From JACRCT01 sp049841135 (GTDB taxonomy: Bacteria; Myxococcota; Myxococcia; Myxococcales; UBA5297), in contig JASGHK010000005.1 of assembly GCA_049841135.1 (NCBI GenBank), forward strand, positions 3,348,001 to 3,412,000: a DNA stretch of 64,000 bases, in the 5' to 3' direction. Shown piece after piece: positions 1 through 7,706 of this stretch; the first letter of the stretch is position 1, and each line of letters opens with the position of its first letter. Position numbers and translations under genes: made by a program. The notes beneath the pieces were generated by a model. It ran no database searches and had not been told where the DNA came from. It was given only the letters and a program-made list of their open reading frames with translations.

Positions 1-1003
1 CCACGAGGGGGACGGCGACGCCGAGGAGGGCTTTCCCCACGGAGATGCGGTGCGTGCGCGACAGGCCGATGACGATGAGCACGAGCGACCAGACACCGCC
101 GACCGGGCCCAGGCAGATCGGCACCAGCTGCAGCAGCTGCGGCGCCGAGGCGTAGGAGACCGATCGCAGCGTAGCGTTGAAGCCCCTCGGGGCGTTCTGA
201 AACAAGAGCAGGCCCAGGTGGATGACGCCGGTGACGAGGTAGAGGAAGACCGGCCCCAGGAGCGCCAAGACGACGCCCGCCGCGAGGTTGAAGGCGAAGG
301 AGTTGTTGAGCTCCACGAACTTCTCGAACCCTTCGGGGAGCTTGGGTGCCCCGCCCTGCTTGAAGGGATCGAACCCGAGCCCGGAGATCACCGGGGCCCA
401 GGCCTGCGCGGCGATGACTCCGACCGCGAAGTTGATCCAGAAGTACGAGAGGGCGCCGGCGGCGTTGTCGACGCGCATCCGCTCGAACAGCCGCACCGGG
501 TCGGTGACCGACAGCTTGACGGTCTCCAGGTACGCGCCGATCACCCCGCGTTGCCCGCGCTCCTCCCACGGCGTGGGCTGCACCTCGCCGCCGCGCCCCC
601 GACAGGCCGGGCACTGGGGCTGGCCGTCGACTCCGGGCTGCAGACATTCGCGGCAGGTGAAGGAGCCGCAGCGGGCACAGACGTCGGTGGCGGGCCGGTC
701 GGGGTGGCTCGGGCAGCGCGCGGGTTGGCCGCCAGGAGCGGGCGCCTGCGGCGGGACTGCCGTGCCGAACGGCTGCGCCGGCGGCGGCGCCGAGGGGCCG
801 CGAACGGGGCCGACGCCAGGGCCGGGGAGCGGACCCGCACCGGGGACCGGACCCGCGCCGGAGGGCTGTGACGGGGGACCTGCGGGAGGCGTGGCGCCGC
901 TGGGGGCTGGGAGGACGAGCTCGGCGCCGCACGACGGGCAGAACTGCCGGCCGTAGCGGTCGGTGGTGAAGACGTACTGGCAGCGCGCGCACTTGGCGAT
1001 CAT
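1..1003 (-). CDS. Zinc-ribbon plus Yip1-like membrane protein (3' end outside window)
   Basis: The gene reads leftwards from ATG at 1003 (a GAGAGG ribosome site lies a few bases upstream) and runs off the left edge, so the C-terminus is missing. About 334 residues are visible. The N-terminus has a zinc ribbon (Cys5, Cys8, Cys22, Cys25), then a Pro/Gly/Ala-rich linker to about residue 95. A second Cys/His cluster follows (about 97-135, CPSH...CARC...CREC...CPAC), resembling a B-box finger. From about residue 150 it is hydrophobic with several membrane segments, in the style of Yip1/YIP family proteins found in many Myxococcota. Likely an inner-membrane protein with cytoplasmic metal-binding modules; the role is unknown. 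The family call is from overall pattern, not a search. Confidence 0.75.
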   Translation of the reverse strand, partial: MIAKCARCQYVFTTDRYGRQFCPSCGAELVLPAPSGATPPAGPPSQPSGAGPVPGAGPLPGPGVGPVRGPSAPPPAQPFGTAVPPQAPAPGGQPARCPSHPDRPATDVCARCGSFTCRECLQPGVDGQPQCPACRGRGGEVQPTPWEERGQRGVIGAYLETVKLSVTDPVRLFERMRVDNAAGALSYFWINFAVGVIAAQAWAPVISGLGFDPFKQGGAPKLPEGFEKFVELNNSFAFNLAAGVVLALLGPVFLYLVTGVIHLGLLLFQNAPRGFNATLRSVSYASAPQLLQLVPICLGPVGGVWSLVLIVIGLSRTHRISVGKALLGVAVPLV

Positions 1004-1103
1004 CAGGACCTCTCGGGGGCGGAGAATCTATCACGCGTCGCGTTGACCCTCGCGCGCCGCCGTCGCTAGCATCTCAATCCTTCGGCGCACCCTCGGAGGT
1101 CCC

Positions 1104-2162
1104 ATGGTCCGGCGCAGCCTGCTCCTCGCCCCGTTCGCCGTCTGCGGGCTGCTCCTGGCCACGAGGTGCAGCCAGCCCGAGCAGCCGCCCGCGCAGCGCC
1201 CCGACACCGGCACGCCGGAGGTGGACTGCGAGACCGGCGACGACTGCGCGGCCGGCGACTGCATCGGCGGCCTGTGCCTGTGGTGCGAGGACGACACCTG
1301 CCCCGCCGGCCAGTGGTGCAGCCACAACGGCAAGTGCGTCGGCTGCGACGGCGGCTGCGAGGTCGACGCGGCGGCGCCTGTCGTCGACGCCGGCAAGGCC
1401 TGCGCCACGCGGGCCGATTGCGCCGGGCTGGCCTGTATCGACCAGCTCTGCGCCAAGCAGGGCGCCACCTGCGAGAAGAACGATCACTGCGAGGCGGGCT
1501 CCATCTGCAACGCCAGCAACGAGTGCGTGGTGGGCTGCGCGTCCAAGGCCGACTGCACCGGCGCCGCCGCCGGCCCGCGCTGCGACCTCGCCACCGGCAA
1601 GTGCGGCCCGTGCGCCGAGACCGCCGACTGCGACGCCGCCACGCAGAACTGCGTCGAGGGCGTGTGCACTGCCGCCATCGCCTGCCCCGGCGGCGACCGC
1701 GGGCCGTGCGGCGAGCTGGCCTGCGTCGAGAAGGTCTGCCGTCCCTGCGTCGCCGGCACCGACTGCGGGCCCGGCTTCGACTGCACCGCCGGCAAGTGCG
1801 TGGGCAATACCGCCTGCACCACCGACGACCAGTGCCACACGCTCACCGCCGGCCACTGGTGCGACACCTCGAGCGGCATGTGCAAGTGGGGCTGCTTGCC
1901 GCTGCCGGGCTGCGGCTCCAACTGCTGCACCGGCGGCCTGAGCTGCAACACCACCAAGCACGTCTGCGAGAAGGCTGCCTGCAACAACTGCAACAACAGC
2001 TGCCTTCCCACCCAGAAGTGCGACACCGCGAGCTGCGCCTGCGTCGCCAACTCGGGCTGCGCCGCCATGGACTGCAGCTGCGGTCCGGGCCAGACCTGCA
2101 AGTGCTCCGGGCTGATGGGCTGCCTCCCCTTCCAGTGCAACACCAACGGCGTCTGCCAGTAG
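1104..2162 (+). CDS. Cys-rich secreted/lipoprotein-like protein
   Basis: 352 residues. A hydrophobic N-terminus (about 1-19) ends in a cysteine at residue 22 (LLATRC), which is a poor lipobox match, so it is either a lipoprotein or a secreted protein. The rest is almost entirely repeated short Cys motifs of the type C-x(4-6)-C-x(5)-C-x(3)-G-x-C (DDCAAGDCIGGLCLWCEDD and similar), with more than 50 cysteines. This matches the EGF-like/disulfide-rich surface proteins that myxobacterial genomes carry in large numbers. The same style recurs at 20125-23154, 36239-37612 and 60426-64000. It converges with the gene at 2167, with only 4 bases between the stops. Function unknown; extracellular disulfide-stabilised structure is inferred. 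Confidence 0.8.
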   Translation: MVRRSLLLAPFAVCGLLLATRCSQPEQPPAQRPDTGTPEVDCETGDDCAAGDCIGGLCLWCEDDTCPAGQWCSHNGKCVGCDGGCEVDAAAPVVDAGKACATRADCAGLACIDQLCAKQGATCEKNDHCEAGSICNASNECVVGCASKADCTGAAAGPRCDLATGKCGPCAETADCDAATQNCVEGVCTAAIACPGGDRGPCGELACVEKVCRPCVAGTDCGPGFDCTAGKCVGNTACTTDDQCHTLTAGHWCDTSSGMCKWGCLPLPGCGSNCCTGGLSCNTTKHVCEKAACNNCNNSCLPTQKCDTASCACVANSGCAAMDCSCGPGQTCKCSGLMGCLPFQCNTNGVCQ

Positions 2163-2166
2163 CCGG

Positions 2167-3360
2167 TCAGCTCAGGAAGGCGTTCTTCTCGTCGTCGTCC
2201 AGCGGCCGCTTCGACGGGTCGTCGAGGTCTCCGGAGATCGTCCCGCCGCACCGGGGGCAAGCCAGGTCCCTGGGGTCGAGGTCGGCGGCGCAGGCCGGGT
2301 CCGAGCAGTAGTCCCATCGCTGGTGCTTGCCGATGCTCCGGCCGACCACGGTTCCGACGCCGACCAGCAGCAGGCCGAGCTCGAGCCTGCCGCTCGCGAC
2401 CATCGCGGGGATCCCGACGGCCATCCCGGCGAGCATCCCCAAGAAGCCCCGCGGGATGGCCTTGTCCCGGCGCACGCGCCAGGTGCGACGCCCGGCGTTC
2501 GGCTTGGGCGCCTCGAGTGCCTCCGGCACAGGACCCTCGAGCTTCATCGGCGCCAAGGCCGGCGCTGCGGTGGTCGGCGAAGTGCCGGGCCGGCCCCCGG
2601 GGGCGCGCAGCTCGGCGAGCAGCGGGTGCCCGCGGACCTGGCTGCGCGCTGCGCGGAAGAAGGCCGACTGGTTGGGCTCGAGCAGGCCGGCGAGACGGCG
2701 TCGCTGCCAGAAGCCCAGGCCGCGCGCCTCGGCCTGCGCCGCCAAGAGGAAGGACATCGCCTCCGGCGGCAAGTAGCCCGCGTGCTGGTGCGACCACTGG
2801 GTGTAGGTCATGTTGCCTTCGACGCGCCCTGACTGCCGGAAGAGGTACGAGCCGTTGGTCGTCAGGATTCCGAAGCCCAGGAAGAGGGTCGTCACGTCGG
2901 TCAGACGCTCCTCCTCGTCGCGGTCGTCGACCTCCAGGCCGTGGAAGCGGCGGTAGGCATGGGCCACCTCATGGGCCATCGTCGCCACCACCACCTCGGG
3001 CTCGGCCATCCGCTCGACGGCGCAGCCGAAGAGACAGCGCGAGCCCTCGATGCCGGCGAAGTAGGCCGCGGCCCCCTCGTGGCCCCAGGCCTTGGCGCCG
3101 CCGAACTCGTTGAGCTCGCGGATCTCGTCCGGCTGCGAGAACGGGACGACTTCGGGGGTCAGCGGCAGCCCCGCGTAGTCGAGCAGGCGCTTGGCGAGCA
3201 CCTTCACACCTCGCTCGCTCGCCTCCCAGGCGTCGGGGAAGAACCGGTCGCTGGGCTCGAGGAGCGGGTTGGTGAGCAGCGGAGCCGCACCGCGCGAGGC
3301 GGCGAGGCTGACCAGGGATTGCAGCAGCCAGTCCTGCTCTTCGGGCGAAAGCGTCGGCAC
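2167..3360 (-). CDS. Putative membrane zinc metallopeptidase with C-terminal zinc ribbon
   Basis: 397 residues. A zincin motif HEVAH lies at residues 130-134 in the context MAHEVAHAYR, with acidic residues downstream (DRDEEERLTD, about 145-155) that could supply the third ligand. Residues 1-250 are the soluble catalytic region. Two hydrophobic stretches follow near 305-340 (MLAGMAVGIPAMVASG and LELGLLLVGVGTVVG). The C-terminus has a CxxxxC...CPRC zinc ribbon (about 355-380). I do not recognise a named family. Membrane association with a regulatory ribbon is inferred. It sits between a Cys-rich lipoprotein (converging) and the P5C dehydrogenase gene, 37 bases downstream of the latter's stop and in the same direction, so it could be cotranscribed. 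Confidence 0.7.
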   Translation of the reverse strand: MPTLSPEEQDWLLQSLVSLAASRGAAPLLTNPLLEPSDRFFPDAWEASERGVKVLAKRLLDYAGLPLTPEVVPFSQPDEIRELNEFGGAKAWGHEGAAAYFAGIEGSRCLFGCAVERMAEPEVVVATMAHEVAHAYRRFHGLEVDDRDEEERLTDVTTLFLGFGILTTNGSYLFRQSGRVEGNMTYTQWSHQHAGYLPPEAMSFLLAAQAEARGLGFWQRRRLAGLLEPNQSAFFRAARSQVRGHPLLAELRAPGGRPGTSPTTAAPALAPMKLEGPVPEALEAPKPNAGRRTWRVRRDKAIPRGFLGMLAGMAVGIPAMVASGRLELGLLLVGVGTVVGRSIGKHQRWDYCSDPACAADLDPRDLACPRCGGTISGDLDDPSKRPLDDDEKNAFLS

Positions 3361-3397
3361 GCGGGAGCCCTCCCGCGCGCCAAGCTACCTGCTCCGG

Positions 3398-5032
3398 TCA
3401 CTTCTCCGCCATGAACGGATAGTCGTAGCGGCGCGGGGGCGAGAAGTTCTCGGCGACGGTGCGCAGCGAGGTCCAGCGCATCAGGTTCGCGGGACTGCCC
3501 GCCTTGTCGTCCGTGCCCGAGGCCCGCGCGCCGCCGAAGGGCTGCTGGCCGACCACCGCGCCGGTCGGCTTGTCGTTCACGTAGAAGTTGCCGGCGGAGT
3601 ACTGCAGCCGCTCGGTGAGCTGGTGGATGACCCGGCGGTCGCGGGCCCAGATGGCGCCGGTGAGCGCGTAGGGCGTCGTGGTGTCGACGAGCTCCAGCGC
3701 CCGGTCGAGCGCGTTGTCGGGGTAGGCCCAGACAGTGAGCACCGGGCCGAAGATCTCCTCGGACATCAGCTTGCACTTGGGGTCGGTCGTCTGCACCACC
3801 GTGGGGCTGACGAAGTAGCCGGTGGTGGCCTCGCAGCGGCCGCCATAGACGATCCGCATGGTCGACGAGTCGCGGGCGGCGTCGACGAAGGCCTTGATGC
3901 GCAGGAAGGCCTTCTCGTCGATGACCGCGCCCATGAAGTTGGTGAAGTCCTCGACGTCGCCCGCCTTGATCTCCGAGAGCATGGCGAGCATCCGCTCCTT
4001 GACCGCGGGCCAGAGGCTCTCGGGGACGTAGGCGCGCGAGGCGGCCGAGCACTTCTGGCCCTGGTACTCGAAGGCGCCGCGCACCAGCGCCACCGAGAGC
4101 GCCTCGACGTCGGCCGAGGGGTGGGCGAAGACGAAGCCCTTGCCGCCGGTCTCGCCCACGACGCGCGGGTAGTTGCGGTAGCGCTCGACGTTCTCGCCGA
4201 TGGCCTTCCAGAGCGTGCGGAAGGTGCGGGTGCTGCCGGTGAAGTGCAGGCCGGCGAAGTCGGGCGAGGCGAAGGCTGTGCTGCCCACGGCGTCGGGCTG
4301 GCCGGGGACGAAGTTGATGACGCCCGGCGGCAGGCCCGCCTCCTCCAGCAGCTTGAAGAGGTACCAGGACGAGAGCACCGCGGTGGAGGCGGGCTTCCAG
4401 ACGACCGTGTTGCCCATCAGCGCCGGCGCGGTCGGCAGGTTGGCGCCGATGGAGGTGAAGTTGAACGGGGTCACCGCGAAGACGAAGCCCTCGAGCGGCC
4501 GGTACTCGAGCCGGTTGAAGTGCTGCGGCGAGGCGGCGGGCTGCTCCGCGTAGATCCGCTCGGCGAAGGCGGCATTGAAGCGCCAGAAGTCGATGGACTC
4601 GCAGGCCGCGTCGATCTCCGCTTGGAAGACGGTCTTGCTCTGGCCGAGCATCGTCGAGGCGTTGATCGTCGGGCGCCAGCCGGCGGCGAGCAGGTCGGCG
4701 GCCTTGAGGAAGACCGAGGCCCGCTCGTGGAAGGGCAGGGCGGCCCAGTCGCGGTGGGCCTCGAGGGCGCTCTTGATGGCGGCCTCGACCTCCGGGCGGC
4801 CGGCTTCGTGAAAGCGGGCCAGCAGGTGCCGGTGGGCGTGGGGTGCGCGGACCTCGGCGAGGCGGCCGGTGTGGATGGGCTTGCCGCCCACCACCACGGG
4901 GATCTCCACCTGGGTGGAGCCCAGCTCCTTCAGGCGCGCCTTGAGCGCCTTCTTCTCGGGGGAGCCGGGCCCGTACTGGAGGATGGGCTCGTTGATGGGT
5001 TCAGGGATTCGAAAGCCGCCGCTCGCCGCCAT
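3398..5032 (-). CDS. pruA: L-glutamate gamma-semialdehyde (1-pyrroline-5-carboxylate) dehydrogenase
   Basis: 544 residues from ATG 5032. The frame stays open about 200 bases further upstream, but only through an octamer-repeat tract, so the internal ATG is preferred. It matches the ALDH4/mitochondrial-type P5C dehydrogenase of about 540-560 residues. ALDH hallmarks are present: TPFNFT (Asn191), WKPAST (Lys213), FTGS (264-267), GETGGK with the general base Glu294, and the catalytic Cys328 in YQGQKCSA. A C-terminal substrate-loop motif (QQPFGGARASGTDDKAG) is also typical of this subfamily. It oxidises glutamate semialdehyde to glutamate with NAD+, the second step of proline degradation. No proline dehydrogenase is next to it, so it is encoded apart from PutA's first domain. 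Confidence 0.95.
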   Translation of the reverse strand: MAASGGFRIPEPINEPILQYGPGSPEKKALKARLKELGSTQVEIPVVVGGKPIHTGRLAEVRAPHAHRHLLARFHEAGRPEVEAAIKSALEAHRDWAALPFHERASVFLKAADLLAAGWRPTINASTMLGQSKTVFQAEIDAACESIDFWRFNAAFAERIYAEQPAASPQHFNRLEYRPLEGFVFAVTPFNFTSIGANLPTAPALMGNTVVWKPASTAVLSSWYLFKLLEEAGLPPGVINFVPGQPDAVGSTAFASPDFAGLHFTGSTRTFRTLWKAIGENVERYRNYPRVVGETGGKGFVFAHPSADVEALSVALVRGAFEYQGQKCSAASRAYVPESLWPAVKERMLAMLSEIKAGDVEDFTNFMGAVIDEKAFLRIKAFVDAARDSSTMRIVYGGRCEATTGYFVSPTVVQTTDPKCKLMSEEIFGPVLTVWAYPDNALDRALELVDTTTPYALTGAIWARDRRVIHQLTERLQYSAGNFYVNDKPTGAVVGQQPFGGARASGTDDKAGSPANLMRWTSLRTVAENFSPPRRYDYPFMAEK

Positions 5033-5151
5033 GACCTGCCCTCCACCTCGCCCAACGCAGGGCCGGATCCTTCGATTCAGGATCCGGGGTGGAGGTTCTG
5101 CGGCGAGTGCGCTGCGACCGCTCGCTCTCTTGGGGGGCCAGAGGCGCGACG

Positions 5152-5237
5152 CGTCCCATATGTCCCATGAGTCCCATAGGTCCCATACGTCCCAGGACTT
5201 CACAGGACCGTTGAGACCTATAGGACCCATGAGACCG
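5152..5237. repeat. GTCCCATA-type octamer repeat tract
   Basis: Several tandem, slightly varied copies of GTCCCATA/GTCCCATG fill the gap upstream of the P5C dehydrogenase gene, ending with inverted copies near 5215-5230 (ACCTATAGGACCCATGA). The same motif family recurs at 11599-11692. In-frame translation of such tracts gives artificial MGPMGxMG peptides, which extend neighbouring reading frames. Confidence 0.8.
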
Positions 5238-5259
5238 GCGCCCAGTCTGAGCAGGAGCG

Positions 5260-6336
5260 CTAGCGCGCCACCAGCGAGTCCTCGGCGACGTAGCCTTCGT
5301 TGCCCTGGTCGTCGCGGACCCTCACCCGGCCCTTGCCCTCGCGGCCTAGGACCTTGAGCTTGGCGCCCGGCGCGACGGCCTGCCCGGCGATGGGCGTGGG
5401 CGCGGCGACGGTCATGTTGTAGGCGCGGTCGAGGTCGGCGTTCTTGCGCTGCTTGTCGACCACGAGGTTGGTCGTCATCTTCTGGAAGGCGTAGCTCGAC
5501 TCCACGTCGCTGAAGTTGGCCTGGCTGGCGGCGGTCTCCTTGAACGCCTTCTTGTCACCGTCGGAGAGCCCGGAGATGGAGTCGACCTTGGCGGCCGCGG
5601 CGACTTGCTGGCCCTGGGTGGCCATCTGGCGCACGAAGTGGCTGACCACGTGGATGACCTCGCCGTCCTCCCAGCGGAAGCGCACGACCACCGGCGCCGA
5701 GCCGTACCGCTGGCCCATCAGCTTGGAGTGGGCGAGCACCTCGACCTTCTTCGAGTCGAGGATCTTGATCGGGTAGCTCGAGCCCTCGAGCCACCACTGC
5801 GGCTCGCCCTTTCCGGTGAGCAGCATCTTGCTCATCAGGTTGTCGCTCGCCTTGTCGACGATGACTGGGACGACCTCGTTGCCGGTGCTGGAGCCGTTGT
5901 GGGCGATGGTGCCGGGAAAGGCCTTCTGCACCAGGTTCGCGAGCGACCAGTCGGTGGTGTAGAGCAGGCCGCCGGCGCGCACGAACTTCTGGATGCGCTG
6001 GACGCCGTCATCGGGGATGCGGCCCGGGCAGTTGACCATGACGATCTGATCGTTGCGCAGCTGCCAGCGGGCGACCTGCTCCGGCTGGATGAGCGTGAAC
6101 TTGATGCGCGCCGCGGCCAGCACCGTCTCGATGTGGTCCATGCTGCCGGCGACGACCACGATGTCCTTGCCCTTGACCGCGCCCAAGAGCGCCGCGTCCT
6201 GAGGAGACTCGGACTGGAGCTTCTTGTGGAGCAGGTCCGCGGCGGCTTGCTCCGACTTCTCGTCGGCACGGGCGGGAAGGCTGGCGAGACAGAGAGTGGC
6301 GACGACGGCGAAGGCGGCGAGCGCGAGCTTCTTCAT
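5260..6336 (-). CDS. Exported protein with class I amidotransferase-like fold and C-terminal SH3-like domain
   Basis: 358 residues. A clear signal peptide occupies residues 1-24 (MKKLALAAFAVVATLCLASL, cut after PARA). The middle region has alternating strands and helices such as IVVVAGSMDH, QIVMVNCPGR and GGLLYTTDWSLANLV. This resembles the glutamine-amidotransferase-like (DUF4159/ThuA-type) fold used by many non-enzymatic periplasmic proteins; no Cys-His-Glu triad is evident. The last 50 residues (VAPGAKLKVLGREGKGRVRV...GYVAEDSLV) look like a bacterial SH3 domain, often binding cell wall or peptide. Probable periplasmic or envelope protein. The name is by fold resemblance only. It is divergent from the membrane protein starting at 6456. 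Confidence 0.7.
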   Translation of the reverse strand: MKKLALAAFAVVATLCLASLPARADEKSEQAAADLLHKKLQSESPQDAALLGAVKGKDIVVVAGSMDHIETVLAAARIKFTLIQPEQVARWQLRNDQIVMVNCPGRIPDDGVQRIQKFVRAGGLLYTTDWSLANLVQKAFPGTIAHNGSSTGNEVVPVIVDKASDNLMSKMLLTGKGEPQWWLEGSSYPIKILDSKKVEVLAHSKLMGQRYGSAPVVVRFRWEDGEVIHVVSHFVRQMATQGQQVAAAAKVDSISGLSDGDKKAFKETAASQANFSDVESSYAFQKMTTNLVVDKQRKNADLDRAYNMTVAAPTPIAGQAVAPGAKLKVLGREGKGRVRVRDDQGNEGYVAEDSLVAR

Positions 6337-6455
6337 GGACGGCTCCTAAAAACGGCGAGACGTCCGTGGAACGGATGAGTGGGCGCGGGGATCTGCGGCA
6401 GGAAAAGCGCCGGGAATTCGATGGCCTGTTGAGCGGGCGTTAGCATCGGCGCGAG

Positions 6456-7274
6456 ATGCGAACCCGGCTCCTGCTTCTGCTGACACCCCTTCCGGCGATT
6501 GCCGTGGGCGCAGCCGTGGCGGTGAAGAGCGGGGTCTCCGCCGTGGCCTTCCTTCCGAATGCCGCGGCCGTCGTCCTCGGCGTGATCTTCGCGGCCCTGC
6601 TCCCGAAGGTGGTTCGAGGTCACGCGCTCGCTACGGCGGTCGTCGCCGTGCTGGCGATCGCGACGACTCTGGTCTTCGAAGGCAACGAAGGAGTCCATCG
6701 CTGGCTCCAGCTCGGCCCGATTCGGCTCAATGCCTCCGCGGCCTTCGCGCCCTTGGTTCTCGCGGCTCTCGCGCAGCGCGCGGACTGGCGAAGTGCAATC
6801 GTCGCGGCCGCGGCGCTGGCGATTCAGCTCGTTCAGCCCGACGCCGGTCAGCAGACGGCGCTGGCGGTGGGCCTCGCGGTGCTGCTCATCCGGAGCGGAG
6901 CGCGGCCGGCCGCCAAAGTGGCCTTCGGCGCAATCCTCGTGAGCGCGACGGCTTGGGCTTGGATTCGTCCGGATCCGCTCGCGCCAGTGGCGCACGTCGA
7001 GCGCATCCACTCGATGGCGATCGACTCGGGGCTCGTGGGGACGCTGGGTATGGCGTTGGCGCTGGTGGTGCTCGTTGCGCCCCTGCTCCTTGCGGCGCGA
7101 CGAAACGCATTAGCCGGAGCGCTGGGCGCCTACCTCGTGACCACTCTGCTGGTGCCGCTGTTCGGAGCCTTCCCGGTGCCGGTGCTGGGAGCCGGGGCGG
7201 GGCCAGTGTTGGGGTGGTACCTGGCACTCGGCCTTTCGCAGAGAGGACAGCAGGCAGAGTACCGGTCGCCCTAG
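6456..7274 (+). CDS. Short SEDS-like (FtsW/RodA-related) integral membrane protein
   Basis: 272 residues, almost wholly hydrophobic, with about eight membrane segments. Two motifs are reminiscent of SEDS glycosyltransferases: GVHRWLQLGPIRL (compare GxxRWIxxGxxxxQPSE) and LVQPDAGQQTALAVGLAVLL (compare QPDxGTAxV). The usual FtsW/RodA length is about 370-420 residues and the QPSE motif is replaced here by NASAA, so this is a shortened, divergent relative and peptidoglycan polymerase activity is doubtful. It stands alone between a divergent exported-protein gene and a repeat-rich gap. It could instead be an unrelated polytopic membrane protein with chance resemblance. Confidence 0.6.
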   Translation: MRTRLLLLLTPLPAIAVGAAVAVKSGVSAVAFLPNAAAVVLGVIFAALLPKVVRGHALATAVVAVLAIATTLVFEGNEGVHRWLQLGPIRLNASAAFAPLVLAALAQRADWRSAIVAAAALAIQLVQPDAGQQTALAVGLAVLLIRSGARPAAKVAFGAILVSATAWAWIRPDPLAPVAHVERIHSMAIDSGLVGTLGMALALVVLVAPLLLAARRNALAGALGAYLVTTLLVPLFGAFPVPVLGAGAGPVLGWYLALGLSQRGQQAEYRSP

Positions 7275-7308
7275 AGCAGCGGAGATTCAAGGAGCAGCGG
7301 ACAGACGG

Positions 7309-7428
7309 GCCGGGAAACCGCGGACCGACTCCGGGAAACCGCGGAGCGCTGCCGGGAGACCGCGGAGCGCCGCGCCGGGAGACAACGGAGCGCTGCGCCG
7401 GGGAACCGCGAAGCGCGCCGCCAGGAAA
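7309..7428. repeat. Degenerate tandem repeats (GGGAAACCGCGGAGCGC type)
   Basis: Five to six imperfect copies of a roughly 20-25-bp unit built on GGGAAACCGCGGAGCGC (variants GGGAGACCGCGGAGCGC, GGGAGACAACGGAGCGC, GGGAACCGCGAAGCGC). They follow the stop of the membrane-protein gene at 7274 and run directly into the double-hairpin element at 7425. I see no credible gene in the 7275-7706 gap. Confidence 0.75.
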
Positions 7429-7490
7429 CCGCGGGCTGAAGGCCCGCGGCTATCTGCCCGAAGGCGGCTGAAGCCGGCTGGCCCCCGGTT
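7425..7490 (+). repeat. Double-hairpin interspersed element, copy A
   Basis: About 65 bp. First hairpin: 8-bp stem CCGCGGGC/GCCCGCGG (7429-7436 and 7442-7449) with loop TGAAG. A conserved linker GGCTATCTGCCCGAAGG follows. Second hairpin: 5-bp stem CGGCT/AGCCG (7465-7469 and 7472-7476). The element ends in GGCTGGCCCCCGG. Copy B lies inverted at 7608-7674 and differs by changes that preserve pairing in both stems. Confidence 0.85.
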
Positions 7491-7607
7491 CAGCGCGGCA
7501 GGGTCGCCGCGGCTCCTTTCACAGAACTCACCCCCCAATGCGCAAGCGCGCTTGCCCAGGAACAGCCGCGAACGCCCCCGAGGAATGGCGTCGGCAGCGC
7601 GGCACCG

Positions 7608-7674
7608 AATCCGGGGGCCAGCCCACTTTAGTGGCCTTCGTGCAGATAGCCGGGGGCATTCAGCCCCCGGATTC
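7608..7674 (-). repeat. Double-hairpin interspersed element, copy B (inverted)
   Basis: Reads on the minus strand. First hairpin: CCGGGGGC/GCCCCCGG with loop TGAAT (7650-7670). Linker: GGCTATCTGCACGAAGG. Second hairpin: CCACT/AGTGG (7623-7634). Compared with copy A, one pair in stem 1 and two pairs in stem 2 have changed on both sides, so base pairing is maintained. Confidence 0.85.
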
Positions 7675-7706
7675 ATTTCGTGAGCGCTACGGTCGCAACT
7701 ACCAAC

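Noticed and set aside
1104..2162. Metallothionein or ferredoxin identity for the Cys-rich protein
   Set aside because: Cysteine spacing is of the disulfide/EGF type with an export signal, not a CxxCxxC cluster pattern.
3191..5170. 659-codon open frame on the plus strand
   Set aside because: It lies opposite the well-supported P5C dehydrogenase and zincin genes; Arg/Gly/Ala/Val-rich translation without domain features, typical antisense shadow in GC-rich DNA.
5152..5237. CRISPR-like array
   Set aside because: The units are 8-10 bases, contiguous and without spacers; no cas genes in the window.
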